From the NCBI GenBank assembly GCA_003243275.1, contig QFQR01000001.1, positions 728,823-792,822 of the forward strand: a DNA stretch of 64,000 nucleotides, in the 5' to 3' direction. Shown piece by piece: positions 7,097 to 15,310 of the stretch. Source of the stretch: Leifsonia xyli (GTDB lineage Bacteria > Actinomycetota > Actinomycetes > Actinomycetales > Microbacteriaceae). The notes beneath the pieces were generated by a model that was not told where the DNA came from, made no database searches, and saw only the letters and a list, made by a program, of their open reading frames with translations. Numbering within the stretch: the first letter of the stretch is position 1; every line of letters starts with the position of its first letter. The translations under genes and the position numbers were made by a program.

Positions 7097-8350
7097 CTAG
7101 GTGGCGCGCACCCAGCCACTCGAGAGTTCGCGGACCGCGCCGTCGAGCGCGAGCAGGCCGAGTTCGGCGCGCACCCGGTCGACCGCGAGACCCGAGAGCA
7201 CCGCGAGCTTCTCCGGGGTGCGCGGGCTGCGGGGCGCGAGGGCGTCGAGGAGGCGGATGCGGGTGCCGGTGGGGTCCGCGGCCGGGCGGGCCGCACCGGC
7301 GTCCGCCTCCTCGACGGTCTGTTCGCTCATCCGCACCCCGTCGGCGGTGGCGAGTGGCGCGAGTTCGGCGATCTCGTCGGCGCTCGTGACGCAGACGGCG
7401 TCGTATTCGCGCAGCAGGCGATGGCATCCGGCGGATGCGGCGCTCGTGATCGGACCGGGCACCGCGCCGAGCGGACGGCCGAGGGCGGCCGCGTGACCCG
7501 CCGTGTTGAGCGATCCCGAGCGAGCACCGGCCTCCACGACGACGGTGACGAGGCTCGCCGCGGCGATTAAGCGGTTGCGTTGCAGGAAGCGCCATTTGGT
7601 GGGTGCGACACCGCACGGGACCTCCGAGATGGCGACGCCCCGCTCGATGATGCGGGACAGCAGCGCCTCGTGCCCCGAGGGGTAGAAGCGGTCGAGCCCG
7701 CCCGCGAGGAAGGCGACGGTGTCGGCCTGACTCGCGAGGGCCGCGCGATGGGCGGCGCCGTCGACCCCGTAGGCGGCGCCCGAGACGATCGCGTAGCCGC
7801 GGTCGGCGAGCCCGGCGGCGAGTTCGACGGTCACGTGCTCTCCGTACCCGGTGGCGGCGCGCGCCCCGACGATCGCGACGCCGCGCTGGAGGGAGGCGAG
7901 CTTCGCCCGCTGCCCCCGCATCCACAGCGCGACCGGCGCGTACTCGGCGAGATCGGCGAGGCCGGTCGGCCAATCGGGGTCGCCCGGCACCAGGAGCGAG
8001 GCGGCGAACCGTGCCGCCTGGCGCAGCGACAGCAGTGCGTCCCCCTTCGAGATGCGCGGGGTCCAGCGCGCGACCGCCTGACTCAACTCGGCGTCGTCGA
8101 GGCCCGCATCCCGCTCGGCGAGCGCGTGCCGCAGCATCCCGCCCTCGCGGTCGTCGATGAGTGCGGCGAGCGCCGCCTCCGCGCCGAGCGCGGCGACGAC
8201 AAGGCCGGCGACGCGATCCCCCGGTTCCGCGATCCCCGTCCAGGTGGCGCGGGCGAAGCGCTCGGCGACCGCATCGCGATCATGGCCCGGGTCGGTGAGC
8301 GGGCGGATGAGCGAGGCGACGGTCGTGTCGGCGATCCCCAGGATGGTCAT
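7097..8350 (-). CDS. dprA: DNA-processing protein DprA
   Basis: DprA/Smf binds incoming single-stranded DNA during transformation and loads RecA; in non-competent actinobacteria it is still widespread. The 417-residue product has an N-terminal helical region and a central Rossmann fold with VAIVGARAATGYGEHV and GAAYGVDGAAHRAAL. The loop FLAGGLDRFYPSGHE and the segment EVPCGVAPTKWRFLQRNR follow. A C-terminal winged helix runs from about 365 (RTPEKLAVLSGLAVDRVRAEL). The ATG start overlaps the comM stop by four bases (ATGA), indicating translational coupling in the yraN-comM-dprA unit. Confidence 0.95.
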   Translation of the reverse strand: MTILGIADTTVASLIRPLTDPGHDRDAVAERFARATWTGIAEPGDRVAGLVVAALGAEAALAALIDDREGGMLRHALAERDAGLDDAELSQAVARWTPRISKGDALLSLRQAARFAASLLVPGDPDWPTGLADLAEYAPVALWMRGQRAKLASLQRGVAIVGARAATGYGEHVTVELAAGLADRGYAIVSGAAYGVDGAAHRAALASQADTVAFLAGGLDRFYPSGHEALLSRIIERGVAISEVPCGVAPTKWRFLQRNRLIAAASLVTVVVEAGARSGSLNTAGHAAALGRPLGAVPGPITSAASAGCHRLLREYDAVCVTSADEIAELAPLATADGVRMSEQTVEEADAGAARPAADPTGTRIRLLDALAPRSPRTPEKLAVLSGLAVDRVRAELGLLALDGAVRELSSGWVRAT

Positions 8351-9876
8351 GCGGCGGCCTTTCGGAGGTAGAGGGCGCGACCGATCTGATCGAGCCCGGG
8401 GCGGTCGATGCCGTCGAGGTCGGCGAAGGTCCAGGCGAGGCGCAGTACCCGGTCGTAGCCGCGCATCGTGAGCGCGCCGCGCTCGAGGGCTCGATCGAGT
8501 GCGGCGGTGGCGCCGCTCGCGGGAGCGCCCTCGGAGCGCAACCAGCGGCCCGCCACGTGGGCGTTGAGCCGCCACGGGGAACCGGCCAGTCGCCGCGCCG
8601 CGCGGGCACGGGCCTCGAGCACGCGCTCACGCGCCGCCGCGCTCGTGGTCGCGGGGGCGTCCGCCCCCACCCGCAGCTGGGCGGCCGTCACGCGCGGCAC
8701 ATCGAGTCGGATGTCGACCCGGTCGAGCAGCGGACCGGACAGCCGCCCGAGGTAGCGGCGGCGCGCGAAGGGGGTGCAGGTGCACTCGGCGTCGCGCACG
8801 CCCGCGTTGCCGCAGGGGCAGGGGTTCGCGGCGAGCACGAGCTGGAATCGGGCGGGGAAGCTCGCGGTCGCGGCGGCCCGCGAGATCGTGATGACGCCCG
8901 ACTCGAGCGGCTGCCGCAGGCAGTCGAGCGCGGAGGGCGCGAACTCGGGCGCCTCGTCGAGGAAGAGGATGCCGTGCGCCGCCCGCGCCGCAGCCCCCGG
9001 ACGGATGACGCCGCTGCCGCCTCCCACGATCGCGGCGGGCGAGGCCGAGTGGTGCGGCGCCTCGAGCGGCGGGCGGATCGCGAGCGAGCGCCCGACCGGC
9101 ATCCCGGCGAGCGAGCGGATCGAGCTCACCTCGATCGCCGCGCGCTCGTCGAGGTCGGGCAGGATGCCGGGCAACCGCGAGGCGATCATCGTCTTGCCCG
9201 CCCCCGGCGGACCGAGCAGGAACATGTGGTGCCCGCCGGCCGCGGCGAGCTGCACCGCCTCCACGGCGTCCCGGTTGCCGACCACCTCGGAGAGGTCGCC
9301 CGCGTCGTCGTCGAATTCGGGGGCGGCGGACGGCAGCAGGGGCTCCACCTCGACGGGCTCGATCTCCGCTCCGTGCCAGATCGCGGCCTCGCGCAGACTC
9401 GCGACCGCGACCACGCGCATCCCGGGCACGAACGATGCCTCATCGGCGTTGCCCGCCGGCACGAGCACGGTGTCGAAACCGGCGCGTTCCGCCGCGAGCA
9501 CCATCGGCAGGATGCCGCGACACGGGCGGAGTCGCCCGTCGAGCCCCAGCTCACCGAGGTGGATGACCCCGGTCACCGATTCGGGCGACACCCAGCCCTC
9601 CGCGGCGAGCAGCGCGAGCGCGATGCCGAGATCGAAGGCCGAGCCGGTCTTGGGCAGCGAGGCGGGCGAGAGGTTCACGGTGACCCGCCCGCCCGGGAAG
9701 TCGAAGCCGCTGTTGCCGATCGCCGAACGCACGCGGGCCTTCGCCTCACCGAGCGCCGCGTCCGGAAGGCCGACGAGCACGAACGCGGGCAGGCCGCTCG
9801 CGGTGTCGGCCTCGATCTCGACCGGGGAGCCGTCGAGTCCGAGCAGCGCGACGGCGTGCGCACGCCCGACGCCCAT
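8347..9876 (-). CDS. comM: ComM/YifB family AAA+ Mg-chelatase-like ATPase
   Basis: A 509-residue protein with an N-terminal Lon-like (ChlI) fold and a central AAA+ ATPase domain. Walker A is GPPGAGKT (222-229), and FLDEAPEFAP is the Walker B region. A cysteine-rich insert, NPCPCGNAGVRDAECTCTP, precedes the sensor region, and RLSGPLLDRVDI is the family signature. ComM is a hexameric helicase that extends branch migration during natural transformation in Vibrio. The role in actinobacteria is unproven. The ATG start overlaps the yraN stop, and the stop overlaps the dprA start, so the three genes form one coupled unit. Confidence 0.93.
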   Translation of the reverse strand: MGVGRAHAVALLGLDGSPVEIEADTASGLPAFVLVGLPDAALGEAKARVRSAIGNSGFDFPGGRVTVNLSPASLPKTGSAFDLGIALALLAAEGWVSPESVTGVIHLGELGLDGRLRPCRGILPMVLAAERAGFDTVLVPAGNADEASFVPGMRVVAVASLREAAIWHGAEIEPVEVEPLLPSAAPEFDDDAGDLSEVVGNRDAVEAVQLAAAGGHHMFLLGPPGAGKTMIASRLPGILPDLDERAAIEVSSIRSLAGMPVGRSLAIRPPLEAPHHSASPAAIVGGGSGVIRPGAAARAAHGILFLDEAPEFAPSALDCLRQPLESGVITISRAAATASFPARFQLVLAANPCPCGNAGVRDAECTCTPFARRRYLGRLSGPLLDRVDIRLDVPRVTAAQLRVGADAPATTSAAARERVLEARARAARRLAGSPWRLNAHVAGRWLRSEGAPASGATAALDRALERGALTMRGYDRVLRLAWTFADLDGIDRPGLDQIGRALYLRKAAA

Positions 9877-10232
9877 CAGAACACCCCCACGAGGTGCTCG
9901 ATGCGCGGGTCGGCGCCCCGCGGCGCGAGCACGGCGACCGCGTCGATGCGGATGCGGCCTCGCTCGCGCGGGTGCGTCTGGCACCATACCCCCGCGAGGC
10001 GCCGGAGACGCGCGAGCTTGAGCGGGGTGATCGCCTCGAAGGGATGCCCGAACGCCGTCGAGCTGCGGGTCTTCACCTCGACGAAGACGAGCGCGTCGCC
10101 GTCGCGCACCACGAGATCGATCTCGCCGTGCCTGCATCGCCAGTTGCGCTCCACGAGCCGGTACCCGCGCGCCACCAGGTGCTGTTCCGCGAGCCGCTCA
10201 CCGCGCCTGCCGAGATCATCCTTCGCTGCCAT
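9876..10232 (-). CDS. yraN: YraN/UPF0102 family endonuclease-like protein
   Basis: A 118-residue UPF0102 protein with an endonuclease-like fold. The family core is HGEIDLVVRDGDALVFVEVKTR; the acidic residues and Lys in EID...VEVKTR match the PD-(D/E)xK pattern. Its activity is not established. The ATG at 10230-10232 (MAAKDDLGRRGERLAEQ) fits the usual family N terminus; a further start ten codons upstream is possible. It is the first gene of the yraN-comM-dprA set, a conserved actinobacterial arrangement that links it by context to DNA processing. Confidence 0.92.
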   Translation of the reverse strand: MAAKDDLGRRGERLAEQHLVARGYRLVERNWRCRHGEIDLVVRDGDALVFVEVKTRSSTAFGHPFEAITPLKLARLRRLAGVWCQTHPRERGRIRIDAVAVLAPRGADPRIEHLVGVF

Positions 10233-10386
10233 GCGGGAGAGCTTCGTGGCTCCGGCAGACACCGGACGGCGTCAGGAGGCCGAATCGGGCACTACCCCGA
10301 CAGCTTCATGGCTGGGGAGGGATGGACGGAACCCCCGGAACGGAACCCGCACGCCCCCGGATACGGGGCGCATCCGAGCACACGGC

Positions 10387-10782
10387 TCAGCCCTGGTAGC
10401 CCACCAGCCAGTGCACCCCGAAACGATCGCGCACCTGCCCGTCGCGATCACCCCACGCTCGCTCCTGCAGCGGATCGAGCACCTCGCCGCCCTCGGCGAG
10501 CGCAGCGAACCAGGCCTTGAGCGTCGTGGCATCCGCCGTGCCGAGCAGCGCGAACATGCCCCCCGCCAGTTGAAAACTCGACTCGCCCTCGGCGGCATCC
10601 GCCGCGAAGAGCGTGACCAGGCCCGACACGGCACCGTGGGCGATCGCATCCGCCGGCCCGTCCTCGCGTCCGAACTCGGCGTAGCTGTGCAGCTCCAGCT
10701 CGCCGCCGAAGATCTCGTGATAGCGCGTCAACGCCTCGCGGGCGGTTCCGGGAAGCAGCAGATAGGGCACCAGTCCGGCCAT
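10387..10782 (-). CDS. VOC-superfamily (PhnB/glyoxalase-like) protein
   Basis: A 131-residue protein of the vicinal oxygen chelate superfamily, PhnB-like branch. Features are VPYLLLPGTAREALTRYHEIFGG at the N terminus, a repeated beta-alpha-beta-beta-beta pattern, and a C-terminal RDRFGVHWLVGY typical of this group. The N-terminal metal ligand expected in true glyoxalases is not evident, so the molecule may be a non-enzymatic or divergent member. It is a single gene, divergent from the acetyltransferase on the plus strand (36-nt gap). The substrate is unknown. Confidence 0.8.
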   Translation of the reverse strand: MAGLVPYLLLPGTAREALTRYHEIFGGELELHSYAEFGREDGPADAIAHGAVSGLVTLFAADAAEGESSFQLAGGMFALLGTADATTLKAWFAALAEGGEVLDPLQERAWGDRDGQVRDRFGVHWLVGYQG

Positions 10783-10818
10783 GCCGCCAGGGTAGTCCGC
10801 GGGGCTAAGGTCGGGAAG

Positions 10819-11307
10819 GTGACCGAGATCATCCGCCCCGCCCGCCCCGACGACATCGAGCGCATCACCGACATCTGGGCGATCGGCTGGCGCGACGGGC
10901 ACCTCGCCGACGCGCCGGCGGAGCTGCTCGCCCATCGCACCCGCGAGAGCTTCCTGCCGCGCGTCGTCGACGGACTCGAGCGCACCCGCGTCGCGGAGGT
11001 CGACGGCGAGCTCGCGGGCTTCACCATGAGCCTGGACGATGAGGTGTACCAGGTGTACGTCGACGCCGCCCACCGCGGCACCGGCGTCGCCGCCCGGCTG
11101 CTCGCGGATGCTGCGGCCGAGGTGCGCGCAGCCGGACATGACGTGCCGTGGCTCGCGGTCGCCCGCGGCAACGCGCGCGCCCGGCGCTTCTACGAGCGCG
11201 AGGGCTGGACGGATGCCGGCGCATTCGACTACCCCGCCGTGATCGCCGGCGGCGAGCCGATCCCGGTGATCTGCCACCGCATGGAGCTCCGCGGCGGGGA
11301 TGCCTAG
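10819..11307 (+). CDS. GNAT-family N-acetyltransferase
   Basis: A 162-residue GNAT acyltransferase. The N-terminal IIRPARPDDIERITDIW is the usual GNAT beginning. VYVDAAHRGTGVAARLL contains the acetyl-CoA pyrophosphate-binding motif A (RGTGVA), and NARARRFYEREGW is motif B. The GTG start at 10819 fits the family N terminus and lies behind GGGAAG. It is followed 9 nt later by the SCO4848-type membrane protein gene, so the two are probably co-transcribed. The acceptor substrate is not predictable. Confidence 0.85.
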   Translation: MTEIIRPARPDDIERITDIWAIGWRDGHLADAPAELLAHRTRESFLPRVVDGLERTRVAEVDGELAGFTMSLDDEVYQVYVDAAHRGTGVAARLLADAAAEVRAAGHDVPWLAVARGNARARRFYEREGWTDAGAFDYPAVIAGGEPIPVICHRMELRGGDA

Positions 11308-11316
11308 GCTCGGAGC

Positions 11317-11535
11317 GTGACCGTACTCGCCGGCATCCTGCTGCTGACAGGAGCATTCTTCAACGTCGCCACCTGGCCCACCTTCCTGAAGCGGGTCGCG
11401 CGTGACACGCGGGCGCGGGATGCGGCGGGGCGCGCCACCCGCTTCCTGCGGGTGCACCAGGTGCTCGTCGCGATCGCGATGGTGCTCGCCGCGGCCTCGG
11501 CGACAGTCGGAGTGTGGGTGCTCGTCGCAGGATAG
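11317..11535 (+). CDS. Small SCO4848-type membrane protein
   Basis: A 72-residue protein with two predicted transmembrane helices (about 2-22 and 46-70) separated by a basic cytoplasmic loop (KRVARDTRARDAAGR). The N-terminal segment GAFFNVATWPTFLKRV resembles the SCO4848 family of small actinobacterial membrane proteins, which has no assigned function. The GTG start at 11317 lies 9 nt after the acetyltransferase stop. Family identity is by recall of the WPTFLK motif and topology, hence moderate confidence. Confidence 0.65.
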   Translation: MTVLAGILLLTGAFFNVATWPTFLKRVARDTRARDAAGRATRFLRVHQVLVAIAMVLAAASATVGVWVLVAG

Positions 11536-11559
11536 GGGTCGGGGCACGCCGCCGCGCGG

Positions 11560-11949
11560 CTACCCGACCGGGGAGACCTCGCCGTCGAGGTAGAGCCAGC
11601 GCCCGCCGACGCGCGCGAACCGCGAACGCTCGTGGAGCACGCCCGCGCCGTCCGGCCCGCGGTACGAGGCACGGAACTCCACGACGCCCGCCGCGTCATC
11701 CGGCCCGCCCGCGACCGTGTCGACGATCTGCAGGCGACGCCAGACGACATCCGCATCCAGTTCCAGCTCGGGCGGCCGTGTCGACGGATGCCACGACGCC
11801 AGCAGGTAGGCCGCGTCCCCGCGGGCGAACGCGCTGAAGCGCGAGCGCATGAGCGCCTCAGCCGTCGGCGCCGGGGCGCCCCTGTGGACAAGTTCGCAGC
11901 ACTCCGCATACGCAGGGCCGGAGCCGCACGGGCAGGCGCCGCCGCTCAT
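11560..11949 (-). CDS. YchJ-family (SEC-C-like) metal-binding protein
   Basis: A 129-residue YchJ-type protein. The N terminus holds a SEC-C-like zinc motif, CPCGSGPAYAECC, followed by the NTF2-like YchJ domain (LMRSRFSAFARGDAAYLLASWHPSTRP). The function is unknown. The ATG overlaps the stop of the DUF2469 gene upstream by four bases, placing it at the end of the lepB-rnhB-DUF2469-ychJ run. A truncated 'CGCCGCGCGGCTAC' repeat fragment lies at its 3' end. Confidence 0.9.
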   Translation of the reverse strand: MSGGACPCGSGPAYAECCELVHRGAPAPTAEALMRSRFSAFARGDAAYLLASWHPSTRPPELELDADVVWRRLQIVDTVAGGPDDAAGVVEFRASYRGPDGAGVLHERSRFARVGGRWLYLDGEVSPVG

Positions 11950-12269
11950 TCGTCGAGCGCGAGCTCCTTCGGGAGCTCGAGATCCTTGTCGCCGCGCACC
12001 TCGACGTTGACGTCCTTGAAGGTGAGCACGCGCACGCTCTTCACGAAGCGGTCGGAGCGGTACACATCCCACACCCAGACGTCGGTCATGGTGAGTTCGA
12101 AGTAGAAGTCGTGCTCGGTGTCGTGCCGCTCGAGCGTGACCTCGTTGGCGAGGTAGAAACGTCGCTCCGTCTCGATCACGTACTTGAACTGACCCACCAC
12201 ATCGCGGTACTCGCGATACAGCGAGAGTTCCATCTCGCGGTCGTAGTCGTCGAACTCGTCCTCGTCCAT
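11946..12269 (-). CDS. DUF2469 family protein
   Basis: A 107-residue actinobacterial DUF2469 protein, nearly always encoded beside rnhB. It is strongly acidic at the N terminus (MDEDEFDDYDREMELSLYREY) and carries the conserved core YVIETERRFYLAN and DVWVWDVYRSDRFV. No function is known; context suggests a link to RNase HII or ribosome-associated processes. The ATG is at 12267-12269. A palindromic intergenic repeat separates it from rnhB, and it overlaps ychJ downstream. Confidence 0.93.
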   Translation of the reverse strand: MDEDEFDDYDREMELSLYREYRDVVGQFKYVIETERRFYLANEVTLERHDTEHDFYFELTMTDVWVWDVYRSDRFVKSVRVLTFKDVNVEVRGDKDLELPKELALDE

Positions 12270-12293
12270 CCCGACGAGTCTAGTTGGGGGCGG

Positions 12294-12375
12294 GGTCTCG
12301 ATACGCCGCTGCGCGGCTACTCGACCAGCGGGAGGGACGCGACCCGCGGCCGGTCGACCAGCGCGCCTCGAGACC
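12294..12375. repeat. Intergenic repeat of the TCGATACGCCGC family (family F)
   Basis: It begins GGTCTCGATACGCCGCTGCG and ends with an inverted GGTCGACC...TCGAGACC. Outer ends 12294-12301 and 12368-12375 are exact reverse complements. It fills the gap between rnhB and DUF2469. Related copies lie at 26263-26345, 48226-48294 and, inverted, 62318-62353. Confidence 0.8.
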
Positions 12376-12388
12376 ACCGCCGACCCGC

Positions 12389-13054
12389 TCAGAACAGCGC
12401 GGCCTGGCGCAGCCAGCTCCAGCGGTGCAGCGGGGATGCGCCGAGCCGGTCGATCGCGGCGTAGTGCGTCGCCGAGGCGTAGCCCTTGTTGCTCGGCCAC
12501 TCGTAGCCGGGGTGCACGGCATCCGCGTCCACCATGAGCCGATCGCGGTGCACCTTCGCGAGCACGGATGCCGCCGCCACGCTCGCACAATCGCGGTCGG
12601 CCTTGACGCGGGTCATCACCCGCGGGCGCGACGACTCCGGCCACTCGCCGAGCGCCGGGGTCAGCCAGTCGTGCGAGCCGTCGAGCACGACGATCGCCGC
12701 CTCGACCGGAACCCCCGCCGCCACGAGCGTCTCGAGCCCCCGCACGGCGGCCAGCCCGAGCCCGGCCACGATGCCGAGCGCATCCACCTCGGCGTTGTCG
12801 GCCAGCCCGACCGCCGAGAACGGCGCCCAGGCGAGCACCTCCGGATGCAGCGCCTCGCGACGCCGCTCGGAGAGCAGTTTCGAATCGCGCAGGCCCACCG
12901 GCATCCCCTGCACATCCGGCCAGAACGCGCCGAGCCCGACCGCGACCGGCCCGGCGATCGCCCCCCGGCCGACCTCGTCGCAGCCGATCACGAGCGCAGC
13001 GCCGTCACGGAAGAGCTCCCGCTCCAGCTGCAGCGTCGGGTCGGCGACGCTCAT
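12389..13054 (-). CDS. rnhB: Ribonuclease HII
   Basis: RNase HII cleaves RNA in RNA-DNA hybrids and removes misincorporated ribonucleotides. The 221-residue product has the DEDD active site: GCDEVGRG (Asp26, Glu27), the Asp in VVLDGSHDW, and the C-terminal Asp in KADRDCASVAAASVLAKVHRD. LRDSK is also a family signature. The ATG start overlaps the lepB stop (ATGA). The rplS-lepB-rnhB order is standard in actinobacteria. Confidence 0.96.
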   Translation of the reverse strand: MSVADPTLQLERELFRDGAALVIGCDEVGRGAIAGPVAVGLGAFWPDVQGMPVGLRDSKLLSERRREALHPEVLAWAPFSAVGLADNAEVDALGIVAGLGLAAVRGLETLVAAGVPVEAAIVVLDGSHDWLTPALGEWPESSRPRVMTRVKADRDCASVAAASVLAKVHRDRLMVDADAVHPGYEWPSNKGYASATHYAAIDRLGASPLHRWSWLRQAALF

Positions 13055-13866
13055 CCGCCCGAGGTCGTCGTCGCCGACGGCGCCGGCGTGGGGGTGCCGC
13101 CGTTCTCGACCCCGTCGAACACGAGCGGGTAGTTGTCGAGCCAGGTCCAGCGGCTGACGGGCCAGGAGATCAGCACGGCACGGCCGACCACGTTGCTGAT
13201 CGGCACGAAGCCGTTGCCTGGCTTGTCGCGGTTGTAGCGCGAGTCCTGCGAGTTCCAACGGTTGTCGCCCATGACCCACAACGAACCCTCGGGCACCGTC
13301 ACCTCGAAGGGGTCCTTCGAGACGGCGGTGATACCCGGCGGCAGCTTCACATAGGCGGACTCGTCGAGCGGCACCCCGTTGACCGACATCCGCCCGAAGT
13401 CGTCGCAGCAGCTGACGGTGTCGCCCGGCAACCCGATGACGCGCTTGATGAGGTGGTCGTTCGAGTCGGGTGCGGTGAGGCCGACAATCGATCCGAGCCA
13501 GTCGAAGAAGCCCGACACCGGATCCTTCGGCGCCTCGAAATTCGGCGTCAGCCAGCCGCCGGGATCCTTGAACACCACCACGTCGCCCCGCGAGATCGGC
13601 GTGAGAGCGGGCTCGAGCTGGTTGACGATGATGCGGTCATTCACCAGCAGGGTGTCTTCCATCGACGGCGACGGGATGTAGAACGAGCGGATCAGGAACG
13701 TCTTGATGAGGAAGGAGATGACGATCGCCGCGAGGATGATGAAGGCGACATCCCGCAGGAAGTAGAGGAAGCCACGCTTCGGCTTGCCCGATTTCTCGGT
13801 CTCGGACGACTCGTCCGCATCGTCCGCGGGAGCAGTCTCCGCGCGTTCCTGGGTGTTCTCGCTCAT
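13051..13866 (-). CDS. lepB: Signal peptidase I
   Basis: Membrane-bound type I signal peptidase (S26) that removes signal peptides from exported proteins. The product has 271 residues. A charged cytoplasmic N terminus (1-32) precedes one transmembrane helix (about 38-58). The catalytic Ser68 is in YIPSPSMEDTLLVNDRI and the general-base Lys141 in HLIKRVIGLPGD. MGDNRWNSQDSR is the conserved box E. The ATG at 13864-13866 is chosen; an in-frame GTG upstream adds an unlikely extension. The stop overlaps the rnhB start by four bases, so lepB and rnhB are coupled. Confidence 0.96.
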   Translation of the reverse strand: MSENTQERAETAPADDADESSETEKSGKPKRGFLYFLRDVAFIILAAIVISFLIKTFLIRSFYIPSPSMEDTLLVNDRIIVNQLEPALTPISRGDVVVFKDPGGWLTPNFEAPKDPVSGFFDWLGSIVGLTAPDSNDHLIKRVIGLPGDTVSCCDDFGRMSVNGVPLDESAYVKLPPGITAVSKDPFEVTVPEGSLWVMGDNRWNSQDSRYNRDKPGNGFVPISNVVGRAVLISWPVSRWTWLDNYPLVFDGVENGGTPTPAPSATTTSGG

Positions 13867-13941
13867 CACTCCCCTGAAGTCCCTGCAAGCATATGCGCCC
13901 CCCGCGGGCGGCGATGACATGCGACGCCGGAAGACGACGAA

Positions 13942-13970
13942 GCCCGGCCCCGCGTGTGCGGGAACCGGGC
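13942..13970 (-). terminator. rplS terminator hairpin
   Basis: A GC-rich stem, GCCCGG-x-CCCGC / GCGGG-xx-CCGGGC, with a GTGT loop lies 23 nt after the rplS stop. On the minus strand it is followed by a T-containing stretch (TTCGTCGTCTT), so it can end rplS transcription before lepB. Confidence 0.7.
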
Positions 13971-13992
13971 TCCGGACGGATGCGGCGGACGC

Positions 13993-14340
13993 TCAGGCGT
14001 CGCGCTTCTCCTTGATCTTGGCCTTCTTGCCGCGGAGCTCGCGCAGGTAGTAGAGCTTCGCGCGACGCACGTCACCGCGGGTGACGACCTCGATGTGGTC
14101 GATCACCGGCGAGTGCACCGGGAAGGTGCGCTCGACGCCCACCTGGAAGCTGACCTTGCGCACCGTGAAGGTCTCGCGGACGCCCTCGTTGGAGCGGCCG
14201 ATGACGACACCCTGGAACACCTGGATACGCGAGCGCGTGCCTTCGATGATGTTCACGTGCACCTTGACGGTGTCACCGGGGCGGAACTCGGGGATGTCGG
14301 AACGCAGGGATGCGGCGTCGACCTCGTCGAGGATGTGCAT
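13993..14340 (-). CDS. rplS: 50S ribosomal protein L19
   Basis: Large-subunit protein L19 at the 30S-50S interface. The 115 residues match the family length. Signatures are FRPGDTVKVHVNIIEG, RIQVFQGVVI, VRKVSFQVGVERTFP and the C-terminal KLYYLRELRGKKAKIKEK. The ATG is at 14338-14340. In most actinobacteria rplS directly follows trmD. Here about 4.4 kb of accessory genes lie between them, so rplS needs its own promoter. A CAGAAT-type -10 candidate lies about 130 nt upstream (minus strand, near 14476). Confidence 0.97.
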   Translation of the reverse strand: MHILDEVDAASLRSDIPEFRPGDTVKVHVNIIEGTRSRIQVFQGVVIGRSNEGVRETFTVRKVSFQVGVERTFPVHSPVIDHIEVVTRGDVRRAKLYYLRELRGKKAKIKEKRDA

Positions 14341-14497
14341 GTTCTTTTCGCTCTCTGCGCCCGCCACAGGTCGAACGCGGGTATACGGAAATCAGAAGAT
14401 GGGATGTGCATCTCGCGGCGACGGTCCCCCTGTGGCAGGGCCGTGCGGACGCACAAGGATCCATTCTGCCACACGAGCGCCCCTCCCCACGACCCGC

Positions 14498-15310
14498 CTA
14501 TCCCGCGGAGCTCGGCGGCGCATCCCACCGTGTCTCGGGGGTCGCGCAGTTCTCCCGGAACACGAACTGCGAGGGGAGCTTGCGCTCGTGGCTGGTCCAG
14601 TCGATGGGCGGGCGCTTCGCGTCGTCGGGCAGGTAGCCGAGTCGGTAGACCGCCATCAGCTCGAGCTCGTCGGGCACCGCCAGCAGGCGCACGATCTCAT
14701 CCCAGGCGCCCGGCACCTCCATGGGGAAGGAGATGAACTGGATGCCCATGCCGAGCATGGTCGTCGTGAGCCAGACGTTCTCCATCGCGGCCCCCATCGA
14801 GAACACCGAGTAGAACGACGACAGCTCCCCCGGCCGGTACTCGGCCCGGTCGAGCATCACCCCGAGCAGCAGTGGTGAACCGGCCACGAGCTTGCGGTTC
14901 TCCTCGCCGAGCAGCTGCGGCACCCGCATGGTGTTCATGAGCTTCTGGCCGCGCGCGGTGAACACCTGACCGGTGAAGGGGCGCAGCGGCGCAGGCAGCT
15001 TGTCGAACAGCATCCCGCTGCGGGTGCGCTCCATCTCCTCGCGACTGAACCGGAAATACGGCTTGTAGCGCTCGAAGAAGGTGCCGTTCGACATCGCCGT
15101 CGTCATCGAGGTGCCGCTGATGCGCGCGATCTCCTCGATCGTGGCGCGCGACTCGACGAGCACGAAGCGCCACGGCTGACTGTTGAGCTGGGAGGGCGCG
15201 CGACTCGCGACCTCCATGAGCAGGCGCTGATGCTCCTCGGACACCGGATCGGGCCGCAGCGGCCCGTTCGTCGTCTTGCGTCGGCGCAGCACGTCCAGGA
15301 ACTCGCTCAT
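14498..15310 (-). CDS. Nitroreductase-family FMN oxidoreductase
   Basis: A 270-residue nitroreductase-fold flavoprotein. RRKTTNGPLRPDPVSEEH at the N terminus and the FMN-phosphate segment SRAPSQLNSQPWRFVLV define the family. The middle (SSFYSVFSMGAAMENVWLTTTMLGMGIQF) is the dimer/FMN helix, and YRLGYLPDDAKRPPIDW ends the domain. The ATG overlaps the stop of the upstream membrane-protein gene (ATGA), so it belongs to the type III PKS operon. There it could oxidise or reduce the polyketide product. This is inference from context; the substrate is unknown. Confidence 0.85.
   Translation of the reverse strand: MSEFLDVLRRRKTTNGPLRPDPVSEEHQRLLMEVASRAPSQLNSQPWRFVLVESRATIEEIARISGTSMTTAMSNGTFFERYKPYFRFSREEMERTRSGMLFDKLPAPLRPFTGQVFTARGQKLMNTMRVPQLLGEENRKLVAGSPLLLGVMLDRAEYRPGELSSFYSVFSMGAAMENVWLTTTMLGMGIQFISFPMEVPGAWDEIVRLLAVPDELELMAVYRLGYLPDDAKRPPIDWTSHERKLPSQFVFRENCATPETRWDAPPSSAG

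Noticed and set aside
10233..10386. Gap between yraN and the VOC gene examined for a small gene or RNA
   Set aside because: No start with a ribosome site, no stable hairpin and no repeat; probably the yraN operon promoter only.
14341..14497. Possible L19 leader RNA upstream of rplS
   Set aside because: A CCCTGTGGCAGGG stem is present but does not match a leader structure I can identify.
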